A DNA stretch of 13,942 nt, from assembly GCA_946478675.1 (NCBI GenBank), contig CAMLEF010000084.1:1-13942 (forward strand), written 5' to 3'. This stretch comes from an uncultured Flavobacteriales bacterium. GTDB taxonomy: Bacteria; Bacteroidota; Bacteroidia; Palsa-965. The translations under genes were made by a program, and so were the position numbers. The notes beneath the pieces were generated by a model. The model was not told the DNA's origin and made no database searches. It was given only the letters and a program-made list of their open reading frames with translations. Below are positions 6,826 through 13,859 of the stretch, piece after piece (position 1 is the first letter of the stretch; each line of letters starts with the position of its first letter).

Positions 6826-9552
6826 TCACGGCAAAGCGTAAGCGCAGAGATAGCGTTTGTTGTTGCCGCACACGAGTGTAAAACCGTTTTCGCCGTTCAG
6901 TCTTCCGATGCCGAAGATTGTGCTGCCCGGCAAAGGGAAACCTTCCGCATCCGCGCCGCCCTTGTTGATGAGATGCAGCTCGCCGCTTTCTGCCGCCACC
7001 GCGCCGATGCGAATGTCACTCGCATCGAATGCAAAGGGAATCGGCTGCGGCAACACGGCTGCGCTGAACGTGAAACTCATCGCCGGGCTCTTGTCCTGGT
7101 GGAACGCCATCAGCTGGTGACTGTCCATGAACATAAACTCAAGGCTGCCGTCGCCGTCGATGTCGCGGTAATCGAAGCCGGGCGTTTCGCGGAAGTCGAG
7201 GAAATGCAAACGCTCCAGTTCGTCGTTCAAGCTGAGACGGCTCACGTTGCCGAGCGAATCCATTGCCACGAGCCGCGTGCGCGAAAGATCTTTACCGGTC
7301 TCGAGGAATACTTTTTTCACCGGGCCGTTCAACCGCTCTTTCAGCTTCAATCGCACTGCACCCTGCCGGTCGGTGATGCAGGTTTTGCCGGAACGATCCA
7401 CGGCGATTACGTAATCTTTCCCGCTCACCACCGTATGCTGCAGCGGCGCGAGCACGATGTCGTCTGTCACTGGTAATTTCCAGCCGTCTACTTTCTGTCC
7501 TTTGATCGTGTAGTTGTAAATCTTCTTATCGCTGCACGCCACGAGGAAACGATACTCGCGGTTGTTCTCGTAGTCGAGCACGCGCACCGGGTTCGTCGCT
7601 TTTGCCGAAAGCTTCAGCGGGAACGGCGCAAGGTCATTGCCGTTTCGGTCGATCACGTAAATCGCGGAAGCGGTGTTGAAGGCCAGCTGTAGTTTTCCGT
7701 TCTTCAGTGCATCCACCTGCTGCACGTCGCCGATAATTTTTCCGTCGAGCTTGCGTTTCCAGAGAATGCTGCCCGTGCTGCTGACGAGATACACCGTGTT
7801 GCCGTCGTCCTGCAGGAAAACGTCGAGACCTTTTGTCTTGTGATCGTTTACCAGCCACGGCTTTCCGCTGAAGGAAGAATCGAGCTGCGTCTCCCAGAGC
7901 GTTGAAAGATCTTTTTTGCCCTGCGGATTGTGACGCAGGAAAATGTTCGTGTAATACAACCCGTTGTCATTCGTGCTGTATTGCAACGACGCTCCGTCGA
8001 AACGACGCAACAACGAAAGATGCTGCTGCAGGCTGCCGAGGAAATGCTCCGATGCATTTTCACGCAACAGCCTTTCACTTCGTGCCGGCGAGATCCAGAT
8101 CGTGAGGCTCGCTTCATCCGACATGTTCGTCACGAAATCGGCGTAGGCACGTTCATGCAGCAGCACCTGGTTCGATTCGTTCGCCTGGATGATCGTGCGC
8201 AGCGTGTTTTCGTCCGGCGCAAAAACGATGTATTGCCGGATCACCGTGTAGTACGCGTCTTCGAGGCCGTTGAAGAGATCGCCGAACACGACGGGCAACA
8301 GGTTGTGCGCCGCCACGCGATGAACGGTGTAGCCGCTGGAATCCGTGCTCGCTGCAGGAAGACTGTCGGAAATTTCCAGCGCGGTCATGAAGCTCCGGGC
8401 GAGCGCGGTGTTGTTGGTGCTGAGCAGCGCGATGGGCGTAATGCCGTTGGGGCCGGGGATTTCCGCCTGCACGAGCTCATTGCCCAGCCACTTGTTGAAG
8501 CTGTTGCTCATCGCAAAATGATTGCTCGCCGACAGCTCCAGCAATCCGCCGTTGCGTTCGTCGCTTTTGCCGAGACGTTCGAGATACGCCGCGTATTTTT
8601 CGAAATACAGATCCGCGTTGCTGATGCCGTAATCGACGTAGCTGATCGTATTCGCAGGAAGCACTTCGTCGGCTTCCACGAGCTGCGGCTGTTGTCCCGA
8701 AAGTGTCGTGAGATACTGGTGCGCCGAATCGCCGGCAAACGTGTAACCGTTCAGCAGGAGTGCGTTCGGGCGGAACGAAACATCCATCTCCGTCCATCCT
8801 GCAAAAGCCGGCAGCAGGTCGAGCCGTTCGCGCAACGCCTCTCCCGAAAGCCGTTTCAGCGCAACCGTCAGTCGCTCGTAATTGAGGTAAACGTTCGCTT
8901 TCGTTTTTTCACCGGCCGTTTCCTGCACGCGTTGAAAGCCGGCATCCTGTTTCAGCGTCGGACCTTTCTCCAGCTGCGCGAGACCGGTCTTCAACAGCTC
9001 CGCGTTGTCGGAGATGACTACCAATCCTTCATGCGCAGCAATCGTGAATCCGCCGGATCTTTCTTCCCCGACTTTCAGCAGGTGAAACGTTTTCCATTCG
9101 GATTCGCTGATCGTTTTTCCCGCGAGATTTTTTTTCAGGAACGCGATCACCTCTTCGTCGTGTTCCTGCGAAGGAAGCGCCGTTGCGAAAACGAAATTCA
9201 CGCCGTCGTCTCCCGTGCCATGAAGCGAAAGCCAGCAAGGCTGATCGTCGATGAGGTCGTTGATGGCAGCGTCGGCATTCAGCATGGAATCGACCTGCTG
9301 TGCAATGTGTGAAGCCGCCGCAGCCCACTCCGTTTCACCCATCGCATCCCAGACGAGATTGCCCTGGCTGAGCGCTTTCCAGCTGTCGCGGATATTGTCG
9401 GAATGCAGGAGGCAGAACGCGGTATTGGGAATCGCTTCGAGCGGATCGCGTACGGGCGACTCGGCGCGCTGCAGGCGGAAGAACGCGTAAATGCCGCCTC
9501 CCAGCAGGAGGGCAGCAGCGATGATGATCAGGATGCGTGTGCGCGTAAACAC
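6826..9552 (-). CDS. Membrane-anchored protein with C-terminal beta-propeller-like region, function unknown
   Basis: A 908-residue protein. Residues 8-25 form a single N-terminal membrane segment preceded by Arg residues, so most of the protein should lie in the periplasm. Residues 36 to about 540 form a long alpha/beta domain of unknown function. Its opening ('LEAIPNTAFCLLHSDNI') is loosely like DUF3352-type proteins, but I am not certain. Residues about 545-908 are a string of beta blades ('VYLVSSTGSILWKRKL', 'IYVIDRNGNDLAPFPLKL', 'YVIAVDRSGKTC', 'LHLINKGGADAEGFPLP') typical of PQQ/WD40-like propellers. An Asp-Ile-Asp-Gly-Asp-Gly loop at 797-802 could bind Ca. I accept the GTG start at 9552 because an AAAGAGG sits 5 nt upstream, one of few Shine-Dalgarno-like sites in the window, and the membrane segment follows directly. 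It could be an assembly or sensor protein, but nothing in the neighbourhood decides this. Confidence 0.85.
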   Translation of the reverse strand: MFTRTRILIIIAAALLLGGGIYAFFRLQRAESPVRDPLEAIPNTAFCLLHSDNIRDSWKALSQGNLVWDAMGETEWAAAASHIAQQVDSMLNADAAINDLIDDQPCWLSLHGTGDDGVNFVFATALPSQEHDEEVIAFLKKNLAGKTISESEWKTFHLLKVGEERSGGFTIAAHEGLVVISDNAELLKTGLAQLEKGPTLKQDAGFQRVQETAGEKTKANVYLNYERLTVALKRLSGEALRERLDLLPAFAGWTEMDVSFRPNALLLNGYTFAGDSAHQYLTTLSGQQPQLVEADEVLPANTISYVDYGISNADLYFEKYAAYLERLGKSDERNGGLLELSASNHFAMSNSFNKWLGNELVQAEIPGPNGITPIALLSTNNTALARSFMTALEISDSLPAASTDSSGYTVHRVAAHNLLPVVFGDLFNGLEDAYYTVIRQYIVFAPDENTLRTIIQANESNQVLLHERAYADFVTNMSDEASLTIWISPARSERLLRENASEHFLGSLQQHLSLLRRFDGASLQYSTNDNGLYYTNIFLRHNPQGKKDLSTLWETQLDSSFSGKPWLVNDHKTKGLDVFLQDDGNTVYLVSSTGSILWKRKLDGKIIGDVQQVDALKNGKLQLAFNTASAIYVIDRNGNDLAPFPLKLSAKATNPVRVLDYENNREYRFLVACSDKKIYNYTIKGQKVDGWKLPVTDDIVLAPLQHTVVSGKDYVIAVDRSGKTCITDRQGAVRLKLKERLNGPVKKVFLETGKDLSRTRLVAMDSLGNVSRLSLNDELERLHFLDFRETPGFDYRDIDGDGSLEFMFMDSHQLMAFHQDKSPAMSFTFSAAVLPQPIPFAFDASDIRIGAVAAESGELHLINKGGADAEGFPLPGSTIFGIGRLNGENGFTLVCGNNKRYLCAYALP

Positions 9553-9630
9553 GGGAGCCTCTTTACCCGCGAAAGTTACCGGGAAGCGCGGGTGACGAAA
9601 ATCAAAGGGAAGGGAACTTATTAAACGCAG

Positions 9631-9658
9631 TTTGTTAAGAGTGGGCGTTTAACTTTTG
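9631..9658 (+). promoter_or_regulatory. Candidate promoter for the DUF1800-DUF1501 unit
   Basis: TTTG at 9631-9634 and TAACTTTT at 9650-9657 (seven of eight matches to TAnnTTTG, followed by G) resemble the -33 and -7 boxes of Bacteroidota promoters. The 15-bp spacing is shorter than the usual 19 to 21, so the -33 assignment is doubtful. If correct, the transcript carries a leader of about 210 nt containing the hairpin pair. Confidence 0.25.
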
Positions 9659-9699
9659 GATGGGTGCGGCGTCTAAGGAGGCGGGAGTAGTGGGTGGAA

Positions 9700-9738
9700 G
9701 TGTCGGGTGGGAACACCCGACACGGCGGTGAACGCCGT
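9700..9738. other. Tandem GC-rich hairpins, the first with a GNRA tetraloop
   Basis: Hairpin 1 is a perfect 10-bp stem, GTGTCGGGTG at 9700-9709 and CACCCGACAC at 9714-9723, capped by GGAA, a GNRA-type tetraloop on the plus strand. Hairpin 2 is ACGGCG at 9722-9727 and CGCCGT at 9733-9738 with a five-base GTGAA loop. It shares two bases with hairpin 1, so the two stems compete slightly or stack. No U tract follows on the plus strand, so this is not a standard terminator. It lies about 140 bp upstream of the DUF1800 start and could be an RNA leader element or a mobile palindromic repeat. Confidence 0.65.
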
Positions 9739-9876
9739 TGGCAATCAAAAAAACAAAATGTCGGATATTGACGCCTTGAGACGTTGCAGTTGCCGCAGAA
9801 GTTACAAGGCGAAGAAAATTTAAATGGTACTGCTTTTGCAGCTGCAACAAAACCACAGACACCCCGTTTTCAGCAT

Positions 9877-11265
9877 ATGGTCAGCGAACAGAAAAAACTC
9901 CAGCATCTCCTGCTTCGTGCAGGATTCGGTTGCACGCCGGAACTCGCGCGGCGATTCAAGGGACTGCCGGTCGGCAAAGTCGTTGATGAGCTTTTCAGCG
10001 ATGCGCAGATCGTGCAGGAACTGCTTTTCCTCGAACGGCCGAAGACGAATGACAAAGGCGAAGTGCGGCCGCTGAAAGTCGTTGCGCTTTTCCTGAAATC
10101 GCAAAAGGAAAAAGAGCAGCTCAACCTCGCATGGATCGATCGCATGGAAGTGGCGAAAGCGCAGCTCCGCGAGAAGATGACGCTATTCTGGCACAACCAT
10201 TTTGCGACGAGCGCTATGTTCGGCTGGCTCATGCAGGTGCAGCACAATACGCTTCGCCGCCACGCGCTCGGCAGCTTCCGCGATATGCTGCGCGACATGG
10301 CAAAAGATCCGGCGATGATCCTTTGGCTGAACAACCAGCAGAATAAAAAAGATGCGCCGAATGAAAACTTCGCGCGTGAAGTGATGGAGCTGTTCACGCT
10401 CGGCGAAAGCAACGGCTACACCGAAAAAGATATCAAAGAGTCGGCGCGCGCCTTCACCGGCTGGACCGTCAACCAGAAAGGCGAATTCGAATTCAAGCCG
10501 AACCAGCACGACGACGGCGAGAAAGAAGTCTTCGGCAAAAAAGGAAACTTCGACGGCGAAGACATCATCTCCATGCTGCTGGAAAAGCCGGAGACCGCCG
10601 AATTTCTCTGCCGCAAGATCTACCGTTCGTTCGTCAATGCAGAAGTCGATGAAGAGCACATCAAGCCGCTGGCGAAAATGTTCCGCGATTCCGATTACAA
10701 CATCGGCCAGCTCATGCGCACCATCTTGCTGCAGGATTGGTTTTACGAGCCGAAGAATATCGGATGCATCATCATTTCGCCGGTGGAGCTCATCGTGCGG
10801 TTGAAGAGGCTCTGCAAATTCCAGGTGGACGACGACCAGCAGCTTGCGTTGCAGGACGTGCTCGGGCAAACGCTTTTTCTTCCGCCGAACGTCGCGGGAT
10901 GGAAAGGCGGCCGCAGCTGGATCGATAGCACCCCGCTGGTGCAGCTACTGCACCTGTCGAAAGCGATGATCGACCCGGGCACGGCGCGGTTGCATAAGCG
11001 TCCCGCTTTCGAAGAGAAGAATGACGAAAAAAATAAAGACGAGAAGGTAAAAGTGAAATCGGACTGGACGAAGCTCGTCGAACATTTTTCCGGCGTTCCC
11101 GACGAACAGCTGACGGAAGCGGTGATCGCTTTTCTCATCCAGGCGCCCGACGATCGCATCGACCGCAAGCTGATCGAAGCAGTCACTGATAAATCGAATC
11201 GCAATCGCCGCGTCATTACTACGATCGCAGCGGTAATGCAAATGCCCGAATTTCAAATCATCTGA
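9877..11265 (+). CDS. DUF1800 family protein
   Basis: A 462-residue protein with the hallmarks of DUF1800: 'REKMTLFWHNHFAT' at 98-111, 'ENFAREVMELFTLG' at 163-176, 'YTEKDIKESARAFTGWT' at 181-197, and 'LPPNVAGWKGGRSWI' at 335-349. The biochemical role of the family is not established; the genes are typically next to a DUF1501 gene, as here. No signal peptide or membrane segment is visible. Residues 378-394 form a Lys/Glu/Asp-rich insertion that is probably a flexible linker before a C-terminal helical part. I start at the ATG at 9877, where similarity to the family N terminus (helix then 'LLLRAGFG') begins. The frame stays open to a TTG at 9784, which is less likely. The stop is 2 bp before the DUF1501 start, implying one operon and translational coupling. 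Confidence 0.9.
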   Translation: MVSEQKKLQHLLLRAGFGCTPELARRFKGLPVGKVVDELFSDAQIVQELLFLERPKTNDKGEVRPLKVVALFLKSQKEKEQLNLAWIDRMEVAKAQLREKMTLFWHNHFATSAMFGWLMQVQHNTLRRHALGSFRDMLRDMAKDPAMILWLNNQQNKKDAPNENFAREVMELFTLGESNGYTEKDIKESARAFTGWTVNQKGEFEFKPNQHDDGEKEVFGKKGNFDGEDIISMLLEKPETAEFLCRKIYRSFVNAEVDEEHIKPLAKMFRDSDYNIGQLMRTILLQDWFYEPKNIGCIIISPVELIVRLKRLCKFQVDDDQQLALQDVLGQTLFLPPNVAGWKGGRSWIDSTPLVQLLHLSKAMIDPGTARLHKRPAFEEKNDEKNKDEKVKVKSDWTKLVEHFSGVPDEQLTEAVIAFLIQAPDDRIDRKLIEAVTDKSNRNRRVITTIAAVMQMPEFQII

Positions 11266-11267
11266 CC

Positions 11268-12497
11268 ATGGCCCGCTATTCCCGAAAAGATTTTCTCCGC
11301 CTCGCCGGACTGGCTTCCGCTTCGATGATGCTGCCGAATTTCATGCGCGGCTCCGACAAAGCTTCACAGGCAATGTTCAACCAGCTGTTGCTGCAGCGCA
11401 CGAATGGAAAGCGACTTGTCGTCGTGCAGTTTTCCGGTGGCAACGACGGACTGAACACGATCATTCCGTACGGCGATGATCTTTACCACAGCAACCGCAG
11501 CGGCATCGGTCTCAAGACGAATGAAGTGCTGCGCATCGACGACCACATGGGTTTTCATCCGTCGCTGCAGGGGCTCGCCGATCTGCATCACAATGGGCAT
11601 TTCGCGATGCTGAACAGCGTCGGTTATCCGAACCCGAACCGTTCGCATTTCCGTTCGATGGACATCTGGCAAAGCGCTTCCGACGCCGATAAGATCGTAG
11701 CGACGGGTTGGGTGGGCCGCTGGCTCGATGCGACTTGTCATCCCGATACAAAACCGCATCTCGCGCTCGAGGTGGATGAAACGCTGAGCCTTGCGCTGCG
11801 CGGCGAGCAGGTGTTCGGGCTGGCGATGAAAAATCCCGGTCGTCTCGATCTCATTCGCAAAGACGCGTTGCTGCAGCATACCGTCGCCGGATGGACGCCG
11901 CAGGAAGACGAGCATCACAACGTGGAGTACCTGCGCAAGACGCTCGCGGAAGTCACGATGAGCGCGGAATACCTGCACGAGCATCTCGACAAGAACAAAG
12001 CGAAAGCGATTTATCCGCAGCATGCGTTCGGCAAAAAGATGAAGTTGATCGCCGACCTGATCCTGTCGGATTGCGAAACGTCGATCTATTACGTTTCACT
12101 GCCGGGATTCGACACGCACGCGGGACAGCGCACGCAGCAGGATCGTTTGCTGAAGATCTACGGCGATGCGATGAAAGCGTTCGCGCAGGATATGAAAGAC
12201 GCCGGTCAATGGGACAGCACGCTGGTGATGACGTTCTCCGAATTCGGTCGCCGCGTGAAGGAAAATGCGGGCAAAGGAACGGATCATGGAACGGCGAACG
12301 TGCTGATGCTTGCGGGCGGCAGCCTGAAGAAAGCAGGAGCGCTCAATGCACCGCCCGATTTACAGAACCTCGACAACGGCGACCTGGTCTACAAAGTGGA
12401 TTTTCGCCAGGTGTACGCCACGATTCTTGGTTCGTGGCTGGCAACGGACCCGGAGATTGTGCTGGGGCAGAAGTTCGGGATGCTGGACTTCGTGTAG
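11268..12497 (+). CDS. DUF1501 family protein (alkaline phosphatase/sulfatase-like fold) with Tat-like signal
   Basis: A 409-residue DUF1501 protein. The N terminus 'SRKDFLRLAGLASASMM' has the layout of a twin-arginine signal, with Arg-Lys in place of Arg-Arg. Family landmarks are 'FSGGNDGLN' (55-63, Asp60), 'YPNPNRSHFRSMDIWQ' (120-135, His127), 'LPGFDTHAGQ' (278-287, Asp282 and His284) and 'FSEFGRRVKENAGKGTDHGT' (323-342, Asp339 and His340). In the alkaline phosphatase superfamily such Asp/His pairs bind metal, so a metal-dependent hydrolase is plausible but unproven for DUF1501. It directly follows the DUF1800 gene, the usual partner. The final residues 'LGQKFGMLDFV' match the common short C-terminal ending of the family. 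Its stop lies only 41 bp from that of the convergent SseB-family gene, with a repeat element between. Confidence 0.92.
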   Translation: MARYSRKDFLRLAGLASASMMLPNFMRGSDKASQAMFNQLLLQRTNGKRLVVVQFSGGNDGLNTIIPYGDDLYHSNRSGIGLKTNEVLRIDDHMGFHPSLQGLADLHHNGHFAMLNSVGYPNPNRSHFRSMDIWQSASDADKIVATGWVGRWLDATCHPDTKPHLALEVDETLSLALRGEQVFGLAMKNPGRLDLIRKDALLQHTVAGWTPQEDEHHNVEYLRKTLAEVTMSAEYLHEHLDKNKAKAIYPQHAFGKKMKLIADLILSDCETSIYYVSLPGFDTHAGQRTQQDRLLKIYGDAMKAFAQDMKDAGQWDSTLVMTFSEFGRRVKENAGKGTDHGTANVLMLAGGSLKKAGALNAPPDLQNLDNGDLVYKVDFRQVYATILGSWLATDPEIVLGQKFGMLDFV

Positions 12498-12505
12498 AAG
12501 GTAAA

Positions 12506-12549
12506 CCGCAATGGCGCTAAGGCGCGAAGACGTCTGCGTTAGGAGCGCC
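12506..12549. repeat. Intergenic triad repeat, 8-bp unit (locus 2), forming an imperfect palindrome between convergent genes
   Basis: After a TAAAC lead-in are three 8-bp units: CGCAATGG (12507-12514), CGCTAAGG (12515-12522) and CGCGAAGA (12523-12530). The same stretch is the left half of an imperfect palindrome. GGCGCT (12513-12518) pairs with AGCGCC (12544-12549), CGC (12523-12525) with GCG (12536-12538), and the centre AGACGTCT (12528-12535) is perfect. The element covers the stop codon of the SseB-family gene and could serve as a weak two-way transcription end, although no U tract is present. Confidence 0.72.
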
Positions 12550-13324
12550 TGTAAAAAGGTTGTTGTTTCAAAAAATACGAGGAGAGTCCGGATTGATCCA
12601 AAGGAAGTATGTCGAGTATTTCCGACGTCTTACTGTAGTTTTCGAATGTCATCCCGGTATCACGGCAGGTGGTTTGAAAATCATGTTCCATGTCCAGTGC
12701 AATAATGTAATGTGGCGGATCGCCGGATTCAGGAACGTAAATCCATGCGAGATATGCGGCACGGACAGCAGGAGTTTCTGCGTAGAGCTTTTTTAAGGAG
12801 TTGATAAATTCAGTCGGATATACGGCGGGCTGTCCAATCTGTATTTTTTCGTTTTTCTTAAACTGAAGGGTTTTCCCTCGTTCAAACATGCTGCCGTCAA
12901 CCAGCTTTTCAATCTCTTCAGGCAGCAACTCTTTTCTGAATTGTGAAAAAGGATTCAGCATCATCCGGGCGCCTTTCAGCATTTCAAAAATCGCTTTGGA
13001 TGATAACTCAGCGTAATAGATTTCTTCCTGGATAACATTGTTGTCGAAAATTCTCGGAATAGAAGTGAATACGGGTATGGAACCGTCCTCCCAGGACCGG
13101 ATACTTAGCTTTTCACCCGGTTGTGCAGTATGCCACGGGCGCGCCTCAGTTTGATTGGTAAGCACGAATAACGTGGAGGTCATCAGCTGCCTGTAAAAAT
13201 CCATTCGGAAAGCCGCATCCTGCGCGCCTTTCATCAGCAGGTTTTCCAGCATGTTTTCCGGTTTGGGTACGCTGTTCGCCGGAGCGGGCGCCGGCTTCTT
13301 TTTGAAAAAATCAAATAAACCCAT
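12539..13324 (-). CDS. SseB family protein
   Basis: A 261-residue cytoplasmic protein with both SseB halves. The N-terminal SseB domain spans about 27-145, with 'SIPVFTSIPRIFD' at 82-94 and 'MLKGARMMLNPFSQFRKELLPEEIEKLVDG' ending at 144, which has the diagnostic Asn-Pro. The C-terminal SseB_C-like domain spans about 150-258, with 'IGQPAVYPTEF' at 163-173 and 'VRAAYLAWI' at 187-195. SseB was named from enhanced serine sensitivity in E. coli; the molecular role of the family is not settled. A charged and Pro-rich start (residues 8-22) precedes the first domain. It follows the HEAT-repeat gene after 5 bp and is probably co-transcribed with it. The gene is visibly more A/T-rich than the DUF1501 gene beside it. 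The ATG ending at 13324 is the only sensible start. Confidence 0.86.
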   Translation of the reverse strand: MGLFDFFKKKPAPAPANSVPKPENMLENLLMKGAQDAAFRMDFYRQLMTSTLFVLTNQTEARPWHTAQPGEKLSIRSWEDGSIPVFTSIPRIFDNNVIQEEIYYAELSSKAIFEMLKGARMMLNPFSQFRKELLPEEIEKLVDGSMFERGKTLQFKKNEKIQIGQPAVYPTEFINSLKKLYAETPAVRAAYLAWIYVPESGDPPHYIIALDMEHDFQTTCRDTGMTFENYSKTSEILDILPLDQSGLSSYFLKQQPFYRRS

Positions 13325-13329
13325 AGTCG

Positions 13330-13842
13330 TTATTGTAGTTTCTTCAGCGCCGCAAGATAGATCTTCTTAATGCTGTTCTTCTCTTCGCGTTTGATGATTG
13401 CTTCCACCGCGGGGACCAGCGTTTTATTGACGGGCGTTTTCGCGAGAAGAATTTGTCCCAGCGCATAAGCCGCGCTCCAGCGGACGACGGTTCCGTCGTG
13501 CTCCGAATTGTCGAGCAGCGGTACAATGGCCTCTTTTATTTTCTTCGGAAAAAGATGAATGCTGTTGCCGACAACTTTCGCCGATTCCCATTTGATGCGC
13601 GGCGCTTTCGCGGTGAGTGAAGCAATCGCGAAATCAATGCCGCTTTCGGAGATTGCGGAGGGATTTTCTTTCGTGAGAAACTCCAGCGCTTCGATGCAGC
13701 TGGCCTTCACCGGGTCTTTGGATTTTTCCGCAAAAGCGATCAGCTCGTCGATTTTGATTTTCTTTCCGGCAAGCAGCGTTTTCAGCTGTTCGGTTTTCTC
13801 TTTGGGTTTGGTGGATTTGTCGGCGAAGAGTTCAGTAAGCAT
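13330..13842 (-). CDS. HEAT-repeat-like helical protein
   Basis: A 170-residue, apparently all-helical cytoplasmic protein without signal or membrane segment. Helix pairs of HEAT type are seen at about 30-58 ('IDELIAFAEKSKDPVKASCIEALEFLT'), 65-95, 100-135 ('AIVPLLDNSEHDGTVVRWSAAYALGQILL', the clearest repeat) and 140-169. HEAT repeats form a curved solenoid used for protein-protein contacts, so this is probably a scaffold or adaptor. Co-expression with the SseB-family gene 5 bp downstream suggests they act together, although neither has an assigned activity. The ATG ending at 13842 begins a typical helix. No Shine-Dalgarno site is present, as expected for the phylum. A long inverted repeat lies 18 bp upstream and probably overlaps its promoter region. 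Confidence 0.82.
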   Translation of the reverse strand: MLTELFADKSTKPKEKTEQLKTLLAGKKIKIDELIAFAEKSKDPVKASCIEALEFLTKENPSAISESGIDFAIASLTAKAPRIKWESAKVVGNSIHLFPKKIKEAIVPLLDNSEHDGTVVRWSAAYALGQILLAKTPVNKTLVPAVEAIIKREEKNSIKKIYLAALKKLQ

Positions 13843-13859
13843 GATGTAAAGATCGCGTT

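Larger units (their letters stand above)
9553..9876. other. 324-bp intergenic region between divergent units
   Basis: No convincing protein gene. From left to right it holds the ribosome site of the leftward propeller gene, a promoter-like TAACTTTTG (9650-9658), a G-rich stretch (9658-9710), two hairpins (9700-9738), an A-rich run (9747-9758) followed by a 21-codon frame (9758-9823), and the start context of the DUF1800 gene. An 11-bp imperfect inverted repeat (9783-9793 with 9838-9848, one U-G pair) could fold the leader close to that start codon. Confidence 0.6.

Noticed and set aside
7930..9312. 460-codon open frame on the plus strand
   Set aside because: Antisense to the propeller gene, very Arg-rich, with no domain or signal.
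9700..9738. Reading the tandem hairpins as a terminator
   Set aside because: No U tract follows on the plus strand. On the minus strand the T-rich run precedes the hairpins instead of following them.
9635..9862. 75-codon minus-strand frame in the intergenic region
   Set aside because: It runs straight through the two hairpins, has a poor start context and an implausible composition.
13559..13849. 96-codon plus-strand frame
   Set aside because: Antisense to the HEAT-repeat gene with Ser/Phe-rich shadow composition; no domain.
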